From: Marisa cornuarietis
Taxonomy: Eukaryota > Mollusca > Gastropoda > Architaenioglossa > Ampullariidae
NCBI GenBank assembly: GCA_004794655.1
Contig: SMMW01000001.1
Coordinates: 8,877,501-8,941,500, forward strand
Direction of reading: 5' to 3'
DNA: 64,000 nucleotides
Positions 41,106 to 54,419 of this stretch are shown piece after piece. Numbering within the stretch: position 1 is the stretch's first letter; every line of letters begins with the position of its first letter. Both the position numbers and the translations under genes were made by a program. Under the pieces are notes generated by a model. It did not search any database. It was not told where the DNA came from and was given only the letters and a program-made list of their open reading frames with translations.

Positions 41106-41771
41106 TTAACAGAATAAATCCTCTTCTCTGACAGAGTGGACCCACGCAGTAAGAATTTCTTTATAGTAGTTTCTGCCGTACCTCATCTATGTATCTGTAG
41201 AATATGATGCTCACAGGTGTGTCTGCAGTCTCCGTGCTGTACAATAGAATGTTTTCATTACTGTCACTTTTGCCTTCGTAAGCGAGGAGTAGAGCGGGTA
41301 TACTGTAAGATTATCTTGTGGCCAGATATTAGCTTCTGTTCTTCCGATGGCCCATAGGACGCCAAAATAATTACTTGAAACTTTGCTAGGAACTGAATCC
41401 TTTTAAAGGGTGCCATGGAGAATCGGTTGTAAGAACAAATATTACACAATTCCCGCTTACTTATAATGCGCTCTCTATTGTTTCCCTACAGGATAACAAG
41501 GTATTTTCTTTGAATAATTATTCTTAATTATGTCTATTTGAATATGGGTTTAGATTTCGTGTAAGTTTGTTTAGTTTTTAATTTTTTGTCAAAAAACTAG
41601 AGGAAAATTCTGTGTGAAAATTGCTATGAATAATTTTTGTGTGCCTGATTAATATTGTACGCATCTGTGTGTGTGTGTGTGTGTGGAGGGGGTGTCATGG
41701 GGGTTAGTGGAAAAGTATATATATATTTTTTGTTGAGAGAGAGAAAGAACAAGCGCGTGTACATGTGCTTT

Positions 41772-41772
41772 C

Positions 41773-41839
<67 letters not shown>

Positions 41840-41840
41840 G
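41772..41840. repeat. (TG)n(AG)n compound microsatellite
   Basis: TG run to about 41818 followed by an AG run. Flanking sequence from 41854 onward is similar to 22190-22310. Confidence 0.95.
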
Positions 41841-42589
41841 TACACAGTACCGACGACAAAAATCTAAATGTAAATGTCAGCCTGAACACTCATGATTGCA
41901 AGACAGTAATTATAAAACTTGCTCCCTCCCAGAAATATAATTGCTCTTTGTGAGTTTTAAAGGTTTTATCTTGCTTGTTTCGAAGAAAAGAACTAGTTTT
42001 TAAATATGATTATATTATACATTTGCCAGTGTTTGAGTGCGGTTGTTTGTGTCTTTTACTTGTGCCACAACTGATGTGACTCATTGGTGAAAGTGAAATG
42101 ATTTAATACGAATTATTTTACGGTTGAGCGAGAAGCTGGTGTTGTTATTCGTTTTACAGAGCAATCAGTTGAAAAGATTCAGTTTTCACAGCAAAGAGTT
42201 AATCCTCAGTATTTATTACTGAATGTTCACAGGTGTTCTTAGATCTTTAAAAAAATTCATTTCTGTTGTGACATTTTCTTTGCACTCGTTTCTGTTTTTC
42301 AGGTGTTAATTAAAAACGGCTTTACATTCACAATAATTGTGTTGTTTGTGGTAGCACCTCGTGAAGTGAACTCGACTTCCAGCTTCTCTACACTGAACTG
42401 GACTTCCAGCTTGTCTGGAGGCACTACGTTTCCAGTGTCATCTCTGGAGATGTCCACCCCCAGCAATATTACTGGACATGCGGTGATGTTATACAGTATC
42501 ATTAGGCTGAGACAACATGCACTGAAAACGAACCCTGCTACATAATCAAATTCATTTCAGTAATTTTTAAACTGATGTATCGTCTACTT

Positions 42590-43100
42590 TAGTTTACCAA
42601 GTCGACCACCCTGCTGGCCAGACGCTTCGAAAGTCTACCATTAACAAGGAGAAGACGAGGACCTATCAAGGCGCTGAGAGACAGCGACCATGACTTTGTC
42701 TCAACAAACCTAAAGCTGAAGCTGAAGAAAACACTCTCGCATTCGCTTTGATTTGGAGAACTTGCAAGACCCAAACGTGCAGATGTCTTCAAGGCCACGG
42801 TTGGAGGTAAAATCTCCGCACTGAACTTGGTTGACTGTGATGTAGACGCCCTCGCTGGAAACATCAAAGAGGTCCTATTGTCAACAGCCCAGTAAATCCT
42901 TAGTTGATGGCTTGGCATAAAACAACAACTAACTAACGCCGCGGTGGTCAGAGGAAGAACTGGCTCACGAACGTCAAATACTGGACTGGTCGTCCTGTAC
43001 AGGACCTGCTGACTATCGCCCAAGACAGGCCTCATCGACTGCCTCGTCGATCCTCGTGCTCCATCCAGAGACAGGAATCAGTCAAGGCACGAATGGCTGA
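42590..43100 (+). mobile_element. Internally deleted RTE-like LINE
   Basis: The left part (42600-42900) resembles 970-1300, from the region upstream of RT. The right part (42940-43030) matches the C-terminal end of the intact copy at 61310-61410. The whole RT core is missing between them, near 42900-42935. Confidence 0.6.
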
Positions 43101-43338
43101 TAAAAAGGGTGCTATCAAATCATCCGTGGATTTTTAAAGAATGTTTTATCCATTTATCTTCAGCACTGTTATTTAACTTATTTCCCCACCTAATTCTTAT
43201 ATATGAACATCAGAATTATGTAAACCACCTTCATTATCCTCATTACCACTTATTTTTATATATAGAGATATATATCCTATGTTCGCTTCTTAGTTTCCTG
43301 CAATGTCAGCAGTTTTTAAGCTGCCTCACTATCATTCT

Positions 43339-43579
<241 letters not shown>

Positions 43580-44164
43580 AGGTCTTTTCAATCGCCATAA
43601 AGCAATTTCACAAAAAATGTATTAGTTTTTATTTGCCATCGTTTACACGTTCATTACAAAATATTGTGTTGAAATAAGTGTTGAAAAAAATCGGCTTTCA
43701 CGTGTCACGTGGACATCGTTCACAGTACTGGTAAGAGAGGACATGACGTCACTCGCAGTGCTGACAAGTATTGACGATAAGTCACTCACAGTACTGGCAA
43801 GAATCACTCGCCGTACTGGCAAGAGGCCCTTACCGACCCGTTACGTTATGTTGGAGATGCAGTAACCGTTCTTGTCTACAGAGGTAATTATTGCAGAAAC
43901 TGTATATATGATTTTTTTTAAGCAACATTCACTGTCAGTTTCAGTGTGAATCAACCTCATTTCGTTGTGGTTGAGAAAGCTGAATAACATTTTCTTCCTC
44001 AAACGTTCTCAGGTAACGATGAAGGATGTGGTCTAGAAAGTAAAAGTGATTGGTTAGGCGTCAGGAGCAAAATTAATAACCCGCAATTATTACTCCGCAT
44101 ATGGAACTACATCACAGTATCCTTTGCTTTTACTAAGCATGTATGTTGGTAAAAAGAAAACAAA

Positions 44165-44530
44165 TAGCCAAGTAGTTAAAGCACTCTCGTCCGTCAACCG
44201 CGAGGCGCGCCGGTTCGATACCCGTGTGGCGCGGCAAACGTTCCCCAACCGACAACAGATCACAAATAACTAAAGCTGACCCATGTCGGAAATTGGTACT
44301 TAACTCCATCAAGGTTTAGAGAAAGTAAGGTAGCGAAGAAAAGGAGATTGGCACCGCCCTCACAATTAACTCGCCCCTTGATAAGTGAGGTCTCTAATAC
44401 ATCAATCCGCAGCAATCTGACAAAAAGGTTAGAGTACAACCTTTACTTTGCATATGGGAAACATCACATCGACATTTGCTTTATGGTGCTGCTTCAAACA
44501 GGATCTAGCAGTCCGATCTTTAAAAAGCAG
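44165..44530 (+). mobile_element. tRNA-derived SINE candidate, copy 1
   Basis: An A-box-like tagttaaagcactct is followed by the B-box ggttcgatacc about 35 bases on, then a shared body. A second copy with the same body is at 54665-55020. Both lie in paralogous blocks. The element cannot fold as a full tRNA because the 3' half is not conserved. Confidence 0.55.
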
Positions 44531-45284
44531 AAACGGTGAAATCGGTTTTTATAAAGTATTTATAAACGTTTTAATACTATCAGAATAATAAAGCCATGGA
44601 CGGTAAAAACAGAGATTTGGAGACTTTCTAAACTGTCAAAGTGTATTAGGGCTTCTGTATAAGACATGACGATGGCTTGGTGTCAGTGGTGTTAACAGTC
44701 TGGTTGCATCAGCTTGTAACTACTAGTTAGTAAACACAGTCACAGGGGCTGACCTCTAGAGCTGCCTTCTGTACTGCGGTCAGTACACATCGTGCGTCGT
44801 CATCATCATCGTCATCGTCACACTCTTCCCATCCTTACCCTCACCGTTATCGTCTTCAGTGCCAGTCACAAGCAATAGCAGCAGAGTAGACATCAAAGTT
44901 ACCGCTACTCTTACTGCTGTAGTTGTTCTTCTATTTCCTCTCCCTTTCTCTCAGTTCTCTTTCCTTCCTGTCTGTTCCTTCTTAGCGACTTTGTTTCGTT
45001 TTTTTGTTTATGGTTGTTTTGTTTGTTTGTTTGTTTGTTTGTTTGTTTGTTCCTTGTCGCTCATTTCTTCGTCTCCCCACTGTCCGCCTATTTTTATCTG
45101 GACAGCCAGTGAGGACAAACGGTTTTTACCCAGATTGTATTTCGTGACATCGAATCTATAATTCTTCTCCTCCCATGATTGCTATGTTGGGAACATGGCA
45201 GCACTCACAGTGAAACGACATTTAGAGCTAATGTTTTACTGCGATAACAGGTCGTCTGGTGAATAATAGTTTATACGAGCCATT

Positions 45285-45900
45285 TATATAGCGCATACTC
45301 ACGCTCATAAGGAGGGTGCTCTTAGTGCTTGAGACAAGAACGAGACATTGACAACATACGAAGGACAGAAGGCTAACCGCCATACTGATAACTGAAAAAG
45401 AGGACTAATAAAAGATAAATATAGAAAACATAGAGGAATCGGGTAACGAGGACTGAGGCTATCGTGATTCTGCAAAGGACGACGAGTAGAGAAGGTTGAA
45501 GATGAACTAGCATTGTGTGGGTTGATGCTAGGAGTAATGCTCAAGAAAAAAGTGTGTCTTGAGTGCACATTTAAGGATTCAATGGTAACTAGGTGGCAGA
45601 TACGGAAGAGGAGAGAGTTCCATTGTTTTGTACACAGTAACTAAAAATCCTTTGACCCTATCTTGTTGTTCTGGTGACAGTAACAGGATACGTCATCAGA
45701 CCGTAGTGGTCTGGCTGGGATGTAGAGGAAGTTTAGAGAAATAATCAGGGCAGGAGCCTGCAAAGAAGTTAAAACACAACGCTCACAGTTTGTACTGAAC
45801 CTGAGAACAGATGGGTAGCGAGTGCAGAAACCGAACGAGAGGAGTGACATGGTCACGTTTGCTGGCTCTAAGCACCAGACGTATTAGTACTTCCTGGAGT
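45285..45900 (-). mobile_element. 5'-truncated L2/CR1-type LINE
   Basis: This is the 3' 0.6 kb of the same LINE family as 15573-19203, seen as atatagcgcatactcacgct at its left end followed by the conserved C-terminal coding region, now frameshifted. A related piece with an (ATT)n tail is at 55800-56260 in the paralogous block. Confidence 0.7.
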
Positions 45901-46045
45901 TTGTGAATAAGTGAGACAATGTAGTCAGACAATCTAGTTAGAAAATGTAGTTCGATAATCTAGTCAGACGATGTAGTTCGATAATAAAGCTCTACAGTGT
46001 ATACTCGTTGTTTTTCTTTATTCGATCACCTAAATTATTGGTATG

Positions 46046-46396
46046 TACAGTCGATTCCGCTTTATCGGGAGACCGGTTAATTGGGGCAGCCGTTTATTGG
46101 GACCAAAGTGTTAAGAACAAATCCATGTTTTTGGTCCGGTTATTTGCGTAAACAACTCACCATCACTTTTATTGAATTAAAGTCTGGATTTCTACTTTTG
46201 TAGTTTGGATACGTTATTATAATATTTGGATGACTTTCAAGCCGTTTTTAAAACGAATAAACGACAGTTTATGGTGCACTATACCTACTGTCTTTATTTT
46301 ACACCATAGATATGTACATCTTTTTTTAACTTCGCATAGTCGGGCCAGCCGATTAATTGAGTCCGGATGTGTCCTGATTAAGCGGAATCGACTGTA
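46046..46396. mobile_element. Non-autonomous Tigger-like element (MITE)
   Basis: A 351-bp element with inverted ends: tacagtcgattccgctttat at the left and, in reverse complement, tacagtcgattccgcttaat at the right, with TA at both borders. The subterminal sequence aacaaatccatgtttttggtc resembles that of the larger copy at 31176-32070. It lacks coding capacity. It lies just downstream of gene E, whose stop is at 46487, and contains a coding-strand AATAAA at 46293-46298. Confidence 0.75.
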
Positions 46397-46486
46397 TTCT
46401 GCGAACGGCTTTTGTGCTCGAGACGTATATAAATTTTTTTTTTCGATCACTCAACGAGATATTCCAAACTGTTTCTTAAATAATAG

Positions 46487-47291
46487 TCATTCTAATAACA
46501 AAATTTCTGTAAGCGTGTTTCGAAAGCGAGACCCCATACGATAGTAAATAAAGAAGTTCATGGAGCAGCTCACCATGCGAAGTTGGACTATGACTTCCCA
46601 CAGGACGGATATAGTGTTATAGTAACGTCCAGAATAGCTCAGCTCGCTTACAAGAAAACCAGATATTTGAACTACGACTACTGGAGACAGACAGAAGATA
46701 AACAAGATGGATGAAGCCACAAGCATTTTAGTTAGCGCCTCTTCTTTTCGTGAAGGCTCCGTCGTCACTTCTGTTGCCTTCTTTGAAATCTTGACTGGTT
46801 TTGCTCCATTTTGTTGGCGCCACCGAGCAGCCTGATACAGTTTGATGATGGTGAGAATCGTTGTGATGATAATGACGAACAGGAGGATGATATTAAAGAG
46901 AACGGAGTAAAAGAAGACATCGATGATGTCAAAAACCGCTTTGTTGTCCAGATAAAATCTGAAACAAAAACATTTATTTAAACAAACAAGCCGAAAATTC
47001 CACACCATTCTGTTTCACACTGACAGCTGTTGCACTGACTGCTAGTGGTTGTACCAGAATTATTAACATCGCAACAGATGTTCTGTTGCTTCTCTGTGTT
47101 CTCAGCTATGGCTCTACGTTAGCTGCAAAAAAGCCCCTCCCCTCTTTAATCTTTCTATTTTCTCTCTGTCTCTGTAGATTGTGTATAACAGGTAAAAGAA
47201 TGAATATTTACGTTCTACCACTCTTTTTATTGGTCCTTCTGCCTTTCTCACCTAATGACACAAATAGGAACACAAAGAGCGTATGAGCGCG

Positions 47292-47337
<46 letters not shown>

Positions 47338-48455
47338 ACCGTGTACCTTGTTAGGCTTTGCACTTGGCTGGTCTGGTTAGTGACAGGATCAAATACGCAG
47401 ATGAAGATGTGCTTGTAGCCAGCAGTGAGTGTTATGCCGCCCACCAGAAATACACTTGTAACCAAGATGACCCAGGCCATGGTGGAGGTCTTGAGGTATT
47501 TCTGCGCCTTTAAGGGACTGAACACACAGAAACACCGCTCACACGCGATCACGCAGGTCAGGAACTGAGAGACCCACATGAACCCCGTCAGGCCTGTTGA
47601 AACATTCATGAAGTATTGTTATACGTAGCTTATATTATATAACTTCAACATATAAAGACATACTAATGAAATTTCGATCGTTCAGAGAACCATTATAAAG
47701 AAAACTTTAGTCGCTTTCAGATCGAAGAAGCGATTTACTTATCATCTCATCAATTTATGCATGTGACAAGTGACAAGGTTATTGTACTAACCGACTAGGT
47801 ACTGCAGGAAGTAGTTTGACTCCACATGAAATAGGTTCCTGTAGGCCACTTCTATGTTTAGTAAGAACTGCACTGTCATCGCCAGTAAATCCACCAACGA
47901 CAAAGTGAAGAGACACATGTTGATTCTCTCCCTTAGTCCTTGACGATGAAAGACGGCGGCGTTGAGGATGTTGGCGGGGACTCCGAGGATGTAAAGAAGT
48001 GGAGTGACGGTAGAGGAGAGGAGACTTCTGATCCAGAACTCAGTCTGTGAGACAAAACAAGCCATGAAGTCGACAGGTGAAGATAACCTTTTCATTTCTT
48101 ACCCCCACCTACGAAATGTCAGAAACTAGTTTGACTCCACGCCAATAATCTACATTAAACCTTGTTTAATTTCGTGTCTCCAGTGTGCTGCATTTTATTA
48201 TATTGTTTTATTTTTAAAAAAGCACTCATTCGGACGAAGACACAATTTAAATTCTTTTGAAATTCGCACACTTTGCACGTGCAAACTAACCTGGTGGCTG
48301 ATGAGGTCGTAGGGGTTGTCCCACGGCTTGAATCCATCCGAACGCCCAAGCAGGCAGCCCGCCGGGACTTGAACCTTCAAGTCGTCGTAGAAGATAGTCA
48401 CTGTTGGAAGATCGTCTTCTTCATCAAATGTTGTGGTGAGGGGACTGCTCAACAT
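46487..48455 (-). CDS. Receptor gene E: divergent 7TM GPCR of the same family
   Basis: Exons are 48291-48455, 47792-48044, 47347-47593 and 46487-46958 (1137 bp, 378 residues). Exon lengths 1 to 3 are identical to the other copies, and the phases are the same. The protein is the most divergent: the N terminus begins MLSSPLTTTF and is acidic, TM1 has LYILGVPANILN, TM2 has LVDL in place of LADL, and the tail ends EILLLE. TM6 keeps CLSP, and TM7 reads NFFIYY. Exon 3 is nearly identical in DNA to the others although exons 1, 2 and 4 are clearly diverged. Intron 3 has a GC/AC microsatellite. A short Tigger-like element ends about 90 bp downstream of the stop and could supply 3' UTR sequence. Confidence 0.85.
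47284..47335. repeat. (GC)n(AC)n microsatellite in intron 3 of gene E
   Basis: GC run followed by an AC run, close to the exon 3 donor at 47345-47346. Confidence 0.95.
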
Positions 48456-48724
48456 CGTGCCTTTCTACGGTGTCAAACAGAAAACAAACGTAGTGTTGTG
48501 CCTCTGTGCCCTTTTCCTTGCGAAGATTAATGTCGACCGTTTACACTTTTTTCAGGTTTGAGTGAAAATCCCCTACACCCAAGTCTCCATCGAACGGAAG
48601 GCAATGAGAAAATTACAAAATGAGCTTCCATCAGTGTCTAATCGAAATGCCAAAGTTAAAAATACTAACAAATAGTAGGAAGAAGCACTTCCCAATGTAC
48701 TTCATAGGCAGCAGGCAACACACC

Positions 48725-49068
48725 CCTCCACCAACCCCCTACCCCCTTGGGTACAGAGACCACCTCTCACACTCTACACATCTATTTTACTATTGAAGAC
48801 GAAAACTAAGTCTGGCTTAGAGTCAGTAGTCGGTCATGACAATATGGAGAGAGGATTATAGGTATTACTGACATTACCTACATTAGTTCCATTAGTAGGT
48901 ACAACATGAATGACGGGACAAACATGTCTCTGTTAGTTTCATTTCATTTCTTTTAGTTTCGCCTGTTTGCTTTTTTTGCTTTGCTTCCTTTGGTTTTGTT
49001 TTGTATCGCATTCATCGTTGATCGTTTTGTTTCTCTTTTAGTTGTTTTAGAAATGGTTTTGACACCGC
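48725..49068. repeat. Direct repeat of about 345 bp, left copy
   Basis: This aligns with 50543-50882 (shared stretches include gaccacctctca, catctattttact, atgaatgacgggacaa). The two copies flank 1.5 kb that contains the CR1-type LINE end. Confidence 0.8.
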
Positions 49069-49684
49069 TAACAAAGAGGATACAAAGAGCAGCCACTTTT
49101 ATATGAAAGTTTGAAGTCAGGCGCCGGTCACGCTTTCATACATTTTAGAAATAGAGCTTGAAAACATATTTTAAAGGTGCAACTTCTCTAATTTAGAGGA
49201 AAAACAAGAAAACAAAATAAAATGAAACGTTTCAAGTATACATTAGCATTGGTTTTACAAGTAACTCTAATTGGACAGATTTTTTTCTCATTAAGATAAT
49301 AATTATGGTTGTTACATATCTAAAACCTCATTACACTCAGTGCCTTTGCAAAAAATATAAAATATGTACACGTGTATTTACAGATGTTGCAGTTTTAACA
49401 TTTTTCTATTTTTCCTTGTGGACGCTGCAAGGAAATGTCTATTGTTTTCTTTCAGTGCAAAATGCAGCCGTTTATTCAAAACAATTAGCAAGACTAACTG
49501 GTTTGCATTTGCTGAAGAGACACGTGAGCGAACTCGATGTCTGTTCGAAACGTTCCAGAAATCGATCCCTCACTTGGTCCATGTGGAGGAGTTGTTCAGA
49601 TTTTCTGAACATAATTTCAAGTTCCTCCACCAATATCACCAGCTGAGATGTCGGGGAGTGCGCTGAATACTGATGTTCCTCAGC

Positions 49685-50225
49685 GTCAAGAATGACAATG
49701 ACAATGACAATTCTTTATTAACGAGAGGTAAATAAGCGAGAGGTGCTTTTTTCATTAAACCCTCGCCCCTTTCGGGGAAAGAATAAACAAATAATTAAAA
49801 GAATGCAAAAACAATTGGTAATAAACATGAGATAAAACATCAAATAAGAGTGGAAGGTGAGTATGTACAAGGTGATTGTTAAGAAAAAAAAAGTACAAGC
49901 AAGAAACAACAGCAACAACAAAAAAGCAGATATTTACAGGGATCCTGAAATTGAGAGGTGTTTCTAGAGGGCTCATCTAATTTTCTTGTAAATGTTTTAG
50001 AAGATGGCGTCTAAAGCAGCTCAGGGAGTTCAGCTGCTTGAGATGGGGAGGGAGGCTGTTCCACAACACGCTCCCTGAATATTTCAGACTAGATTTATGG
50101 AGGTCTATTCTAGGGATTGGAGTATTTAATTTTAGGGAAGTCCGAGTATAATTGGAAGAAAACAACAAAACGAGTCTGGGGGACAGTTTACTGGTCAGTA
50201 TTTTGTACATGAAGACTAGTGAAGT
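49685..50225 (-). mobile_element. 5'-truncated CR1-type LINE 3' end
   Basis: The minus-strand frame at 49977-50210 encodes a CR1-type C terminus with the segment S-G-S-V-L-W-N-S-L-P-P-H-L-K, a hallmark of the region after RT in these LINEs. The left end is a short (CATTGT)n-like tail, plus-strand gacaatgacaatgacaatt at 49692-49711. It is a different family from the L2-type copies. Confidence 0.7.
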
Positions 50226-50542
50226 TACTAAGCAGCAGCATATGTGGCAAAACCAAAAAGATAAATGCTACTTGTTAAATCGTGTGAAATGCTGTTGACT
50301 CACATCTCTTCCTGTTTCAGAAAAGAGAACAATCGAAAACCTTTAGTTCGAGAGTTGTGACAACTCGGCGAAGCGCACCATGTACCACCAGCCTCCTCGC
50401 TCGAACACCATAGTCGGTACAGGGGAGGAGGGGGGCGTGGCCGGGGTCACATTCGGGTCAGCGCGGCTTCACTTTGCCGCCTGAGTGGTGGCTCTTGGTA
50501 TCCTCCTTGTCGCTAGCGTGTGTGAAGGTGTAATGCTTGCAC

Positions 50543-50882
50543 CCCTCCACCAATGATAAGGAGCGAAAACAACTCTGATGGGTAAAGAGACCACCTCTCA
50601 TACTCTATACATCTATTTTACTAGTGAACACGAAATCTAAGTCTGCCTCAGAGTTGGTAGGCATCAGTCACAACATGGAAAGAGGGTTAAAGGTATTATT
50701 GACGTTACCAACATTAGTTTCATTGGTAGGTAAAAAATGAATGACGGGACAGATATCTCATTCCCTTTCTTTTAGTTTCTCCTGTTTGCTTTTGCTTCAC
50801 TTCGGTTGGTTTTGTTTCGTATCGCATTTATCGTTGACCGTTTCGTTTCTCTTTAGATTGGTAAGAAATGGTTTTGACACAG
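50543..50882. repeat. Direct repeat of about 345 bp, right copy
   Basis: Partner of 48725-49068. Confidence 0.8.
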
Positions 50883-51112
50883 CGCGTGTGTAGGTGTATT
50901 GCCTTCACACATTTGATGTGACATTTGTAATAAGACAGCAATTTCTTTACAGTACATGACAATAGGCGACACACTTCATAAAAACTGCACAACAAGAAAT
51001 CAGCGTGTAAGGAAGGTAAGATGTCTTCTTGCCTGACTCACGGGGTGGTGGGGTAGAGAAGAGCGAGCCACTTCGGAGGAAAATGAAGAATGTAGACGGA
51101 TTCAAACGTTCT

Positions 51113-51325
51113 CGTCACGCTGTGCTACACGTCCTCGTCACACTGTTACACGTCCTCGTCACACTGTTACAAGTCCTCGTCACGCTGTGTTACACGTCCT
51201 CGTCATGCTGTGTTACACGCCCTCGTCACACTGTTACACGTCCTCGTCACACTGTGTTACACGCCCTCGTCACACTGTTACACGTCCTCGTCACGCTGTG
51301 TTACACGTCCTCGTCACGCTGACGA
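51113..51325. repeat. 21/23-bp minisatellite
   Basis: About ten units with the core gttacacgtcctcgtcacac, in two lengths (acactgttac and acgctgtgttac forms), arranged in a higher-order order. Confidence 0.9.
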
Positions 51326-52131
51326 GACGCTCTAACGGAACCAAAAGGTCTCTGACTCCACAACCATAAAAGAAATGTGCAAAGAATTACTGTAGACTCT
51401 CTGCCCGTCACATTTCTCCCATCTCTCATAAATAATACCTAAGTTGCCGTCTAAACATTGATGTCGTCTCTTGCTATCTTTGCTCAGTCGCTTAATCTGG
51501 TTTTGCGCTGATATTTTGCCCCGTCACTCCTTCATTCACATCTTTCTGTGGGTCTTTAAGCCCTCTGTCTAACATCTCTTCACTCACGTTCGTCTGCATC
51601 GGTCGTGGTAATGGACGTGGATTTGAAAGCGTTTCTTCTCCCTCCCCCCACCCGCCCCGTTATCAAGAGGTCACCAGCTTCTTTTTTTAATTTGTTTGTT
51701 TTAAAACTCAAAGACCTTAGTTTCTACGAAGCCGGTTTAATTGCTGTCTTCAAACACTTCCATACGTTGAAAAATGCAGTCTTTTAAAGTTCAAAGCATC
51801 TTTTCAGTCACTTCTTTTAATTAATATTTGGATAAAGTGCTGCTGTGACGAAGATGAATAAATGAATAATGTACAGCTTGGAAAGAGTGCCATCAATACT
51901 GCTGAGTACTTAAACACCAATTTGAGATGAAAATTGCCAGGCTTAGTCCGAGATATTATTTACATCGGTAAGGAATTAAATATGACATTTTCTTTTCTCG
52001 AATTTCCTGCTGAAATGTTTGTTTGCTTAAAGCCCCTTGAGTGATTACTGAAAGTACTCGCAAACGAAAATCTTCCTTCTAATTGTCAACTCATTCATAA
52101 TTTTAGTAACTAAGAGTATGCGTGTGTATTT

Positions 52132-52132
<1 letters not shown>

Positions 52133-52204
<72 letters not shown>

Positions 52205-52240
52205 GGTGGGGGTGGGGGTGGGGGTGGGGGTGGGGGAGAG
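52133..52240. repeat. (TG)n followed by a (GGGGGT)n tract
   Basis: A TG run to 52198, then five G-runs of four or five bases separated by single T (52206-52236). The G tract could form a G-quadruplex on the plus strand. Confidence 0.95.
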
Positions 52241-53397
52241 ATTGAGAGATGATTTACGTGATAATAACACATCGCTGTTTAATTTTGTTTTCCGACAATT
52301 CTCAACTTTCGGTGCCGTACATGAATAATTAATGTTAAATAATAATGAGTTTCAGGGCAAGTGAAATTAAACGAACGGCAGTCATGCCTGTGTGTATGTT
52401 TGCGCATGTTGGTCAACAGTAGTTTGTGTGAGTGTACATTAATAGCTGTGTGCAAAATCTTCAAATGTTTTTTGTGCATTCAATGCTTATTAAAATTGTC
52501 GGTTACAAGCCATAAAACCTTAACTATCTGATACTTTTGATATTTGTTAAGGATGATTTTGTGCCGTTATCTTGAAAACTCTTTAGACTAACAGTTATAT
52601 GTAAGCCCCAAAAGTCCGTTGATGCGCGTGTGTCTTCAGTTACTACCAAAACTATTTCAGTTACAATGAAGCGGTTTCTTTTGAACACCTCTGGAGAAAT
52701 CAAACAAAAGGTGTTTCTTTATTTCTATAATCGTCGACATTTCCTCTTTTCTAGCGAAGTGCTTCTCCTCAGATTTAATAATGACAGTTTGTGAGATGGA
52801 GAGGAGTTAAAAGATTATCAGAAAAGTCTATTTATTTAAAAATAAAGCCAAACGGCTCTCACTATCAGAAAAGGTGAGTTGAACTATTTGCATCCTTAGT
52901 TTTAGACAATATAGTGATACAGCAGTGAGAATGTTTGTGTTTCTCATCCACCTTTATGAATTAAAGGAACGATTCCCTACAATGAATTTCTTGAAAAGTT
53001 TGTTTTAGTTTTCAAACAAGTAAATGAGGATATGACTGATAGCGAGAAAACACATGGTCTGGTTTTTTCTAAACGGGTGCAACAGTACTGAAATCTGGGT
53101 GATGCGTTTTATTATTGCTACCACCGCAACTTAATATTTTCAAGATTCGATATACTGGCAATAACTAAAATAGCAAAAGTGTTATACTTTTTATGTGTCA
53201 ATTGACAGTGTTTCCAGGCTGCTACTATATTTTTGGCAGGAATCCGCAGATTGTCTTTTAGTTTGTCCTCGTATCAAAATGTACTACTTCAAAACATGAA
53301 CTGGGGACTATTTTCGCTGAAGCTGCTAATTGGGTAAAACGAACTGTTTTGATGCGAAGATTGCAGGTTCAATTTTTCTTTCAAATGCTTTTTAACA

Positions 53398-53400
<3 letters not shown>

Positions 53401-53472
<72 letters not shown>
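53401..53472. repeat. (TG)n microsatellite
   Basis: Uninterrupted dinucleotide run in a region without recognised genes. Confidence 0.97.
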
Positions 53473-53474
<2 letters not shown>

Positions 53475-54419
53475 GTTATTTTGACTTGTAAATTCGACGT
53501 GTGCGTAAGAGACACTAGTTTTTAGCTTCGGGTTAGGGTTTGGGAAAGGGTTTATGTATGGGTTTTGTTTTGAAAGATGACTGAGTAGAGAAAAGGTTTG
53601 GTTGATGTCAAGGCTTAATTGTGGGAACTGAGTTCTCACATGCGTAGAACTGGTCAGTACCAAAATGCCGTTGGAAAAAATATAACGGCTATCCGATAAT
53701 GCGAGCCATTACATTAAAGCTAAAGCGAATTTTATCATATTTGCTCTGGTTAGACCAGTTTTACCAGATTATACATTTTTCGTGCAAAGGAGCTGATAAA
53801 GGTATAATTTAAAGCTCTACAACGCCGGTGACATGAGTTTATGCACATCATATCTCACGAGATTTCTCAATCAAACTTTCTTCTCTTAATCGTCAAGATT
53901 CTTCGGGAAACTTTTTCTTATGCACTTTTTATATTTTGATTCTTGATTATGTCCACATATGTGTTACAAAATTAAATCAGTCGGCCACAGATGTTGCTGC
54001 AGTAACAAAATAGACAGACAGCTATAGAAAAATGTTAAAATAGTTTACAGATATAACACAAGCATTAGCCGCAGAAACAGGAACGACAGCAACAGAATAA
54101 ATATGGCGGTCTATGTCAGTCACTGTTGGTCTCACTATTCTACAGCAGTGTATGTATTTTGATTTCATTTGTGAGCAGAGGACAGACAAGACACACTGCC
54201 AAAAGTGCTGGAGCTCTTAATCAGACAGAACCCAATGGTTTTTGCCCAATACTAAGACAGATTGATCCAAAAAAATAACAAACCTCAAGAGGACAAAAGT
54301 GAAGCAAAAGGGAAAACGTGTAAAAGATTTGTTCCATTTTTGTCAACATCAACTGCTAAACTTCTAATCTTTACACTTGTTTTAAAAGTTTGTTTTACAT
54401 AAACTAAACCGTTAATATG

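Larger units (their letters stand above)
43920..45900. repeat. Segmental duplication, left copy
   Basis: This aligns with 54420-56250. Shared features in order: sequence tgaataacatt...caggtaacgatgaag, a SINE, sequence around cacaggggctgacctctaga, sequence around tttcctctccctttctctcag, and a truncated L2-type LINE. Confidence 0.85.
51330..54400. other. No recognised gene
   Basis: AT-rich sequence with two TG microsatellites. No coding frame, exon of the receptor family or RNA gene was recognised. Confidence 0.55.

Noticed and set aside
44165..44260. Functional tRNA gene
   Set aside because: A and B boxes are present, but the stems cannot pair as a cloverleaf and the body is shared with a second SINE copy.
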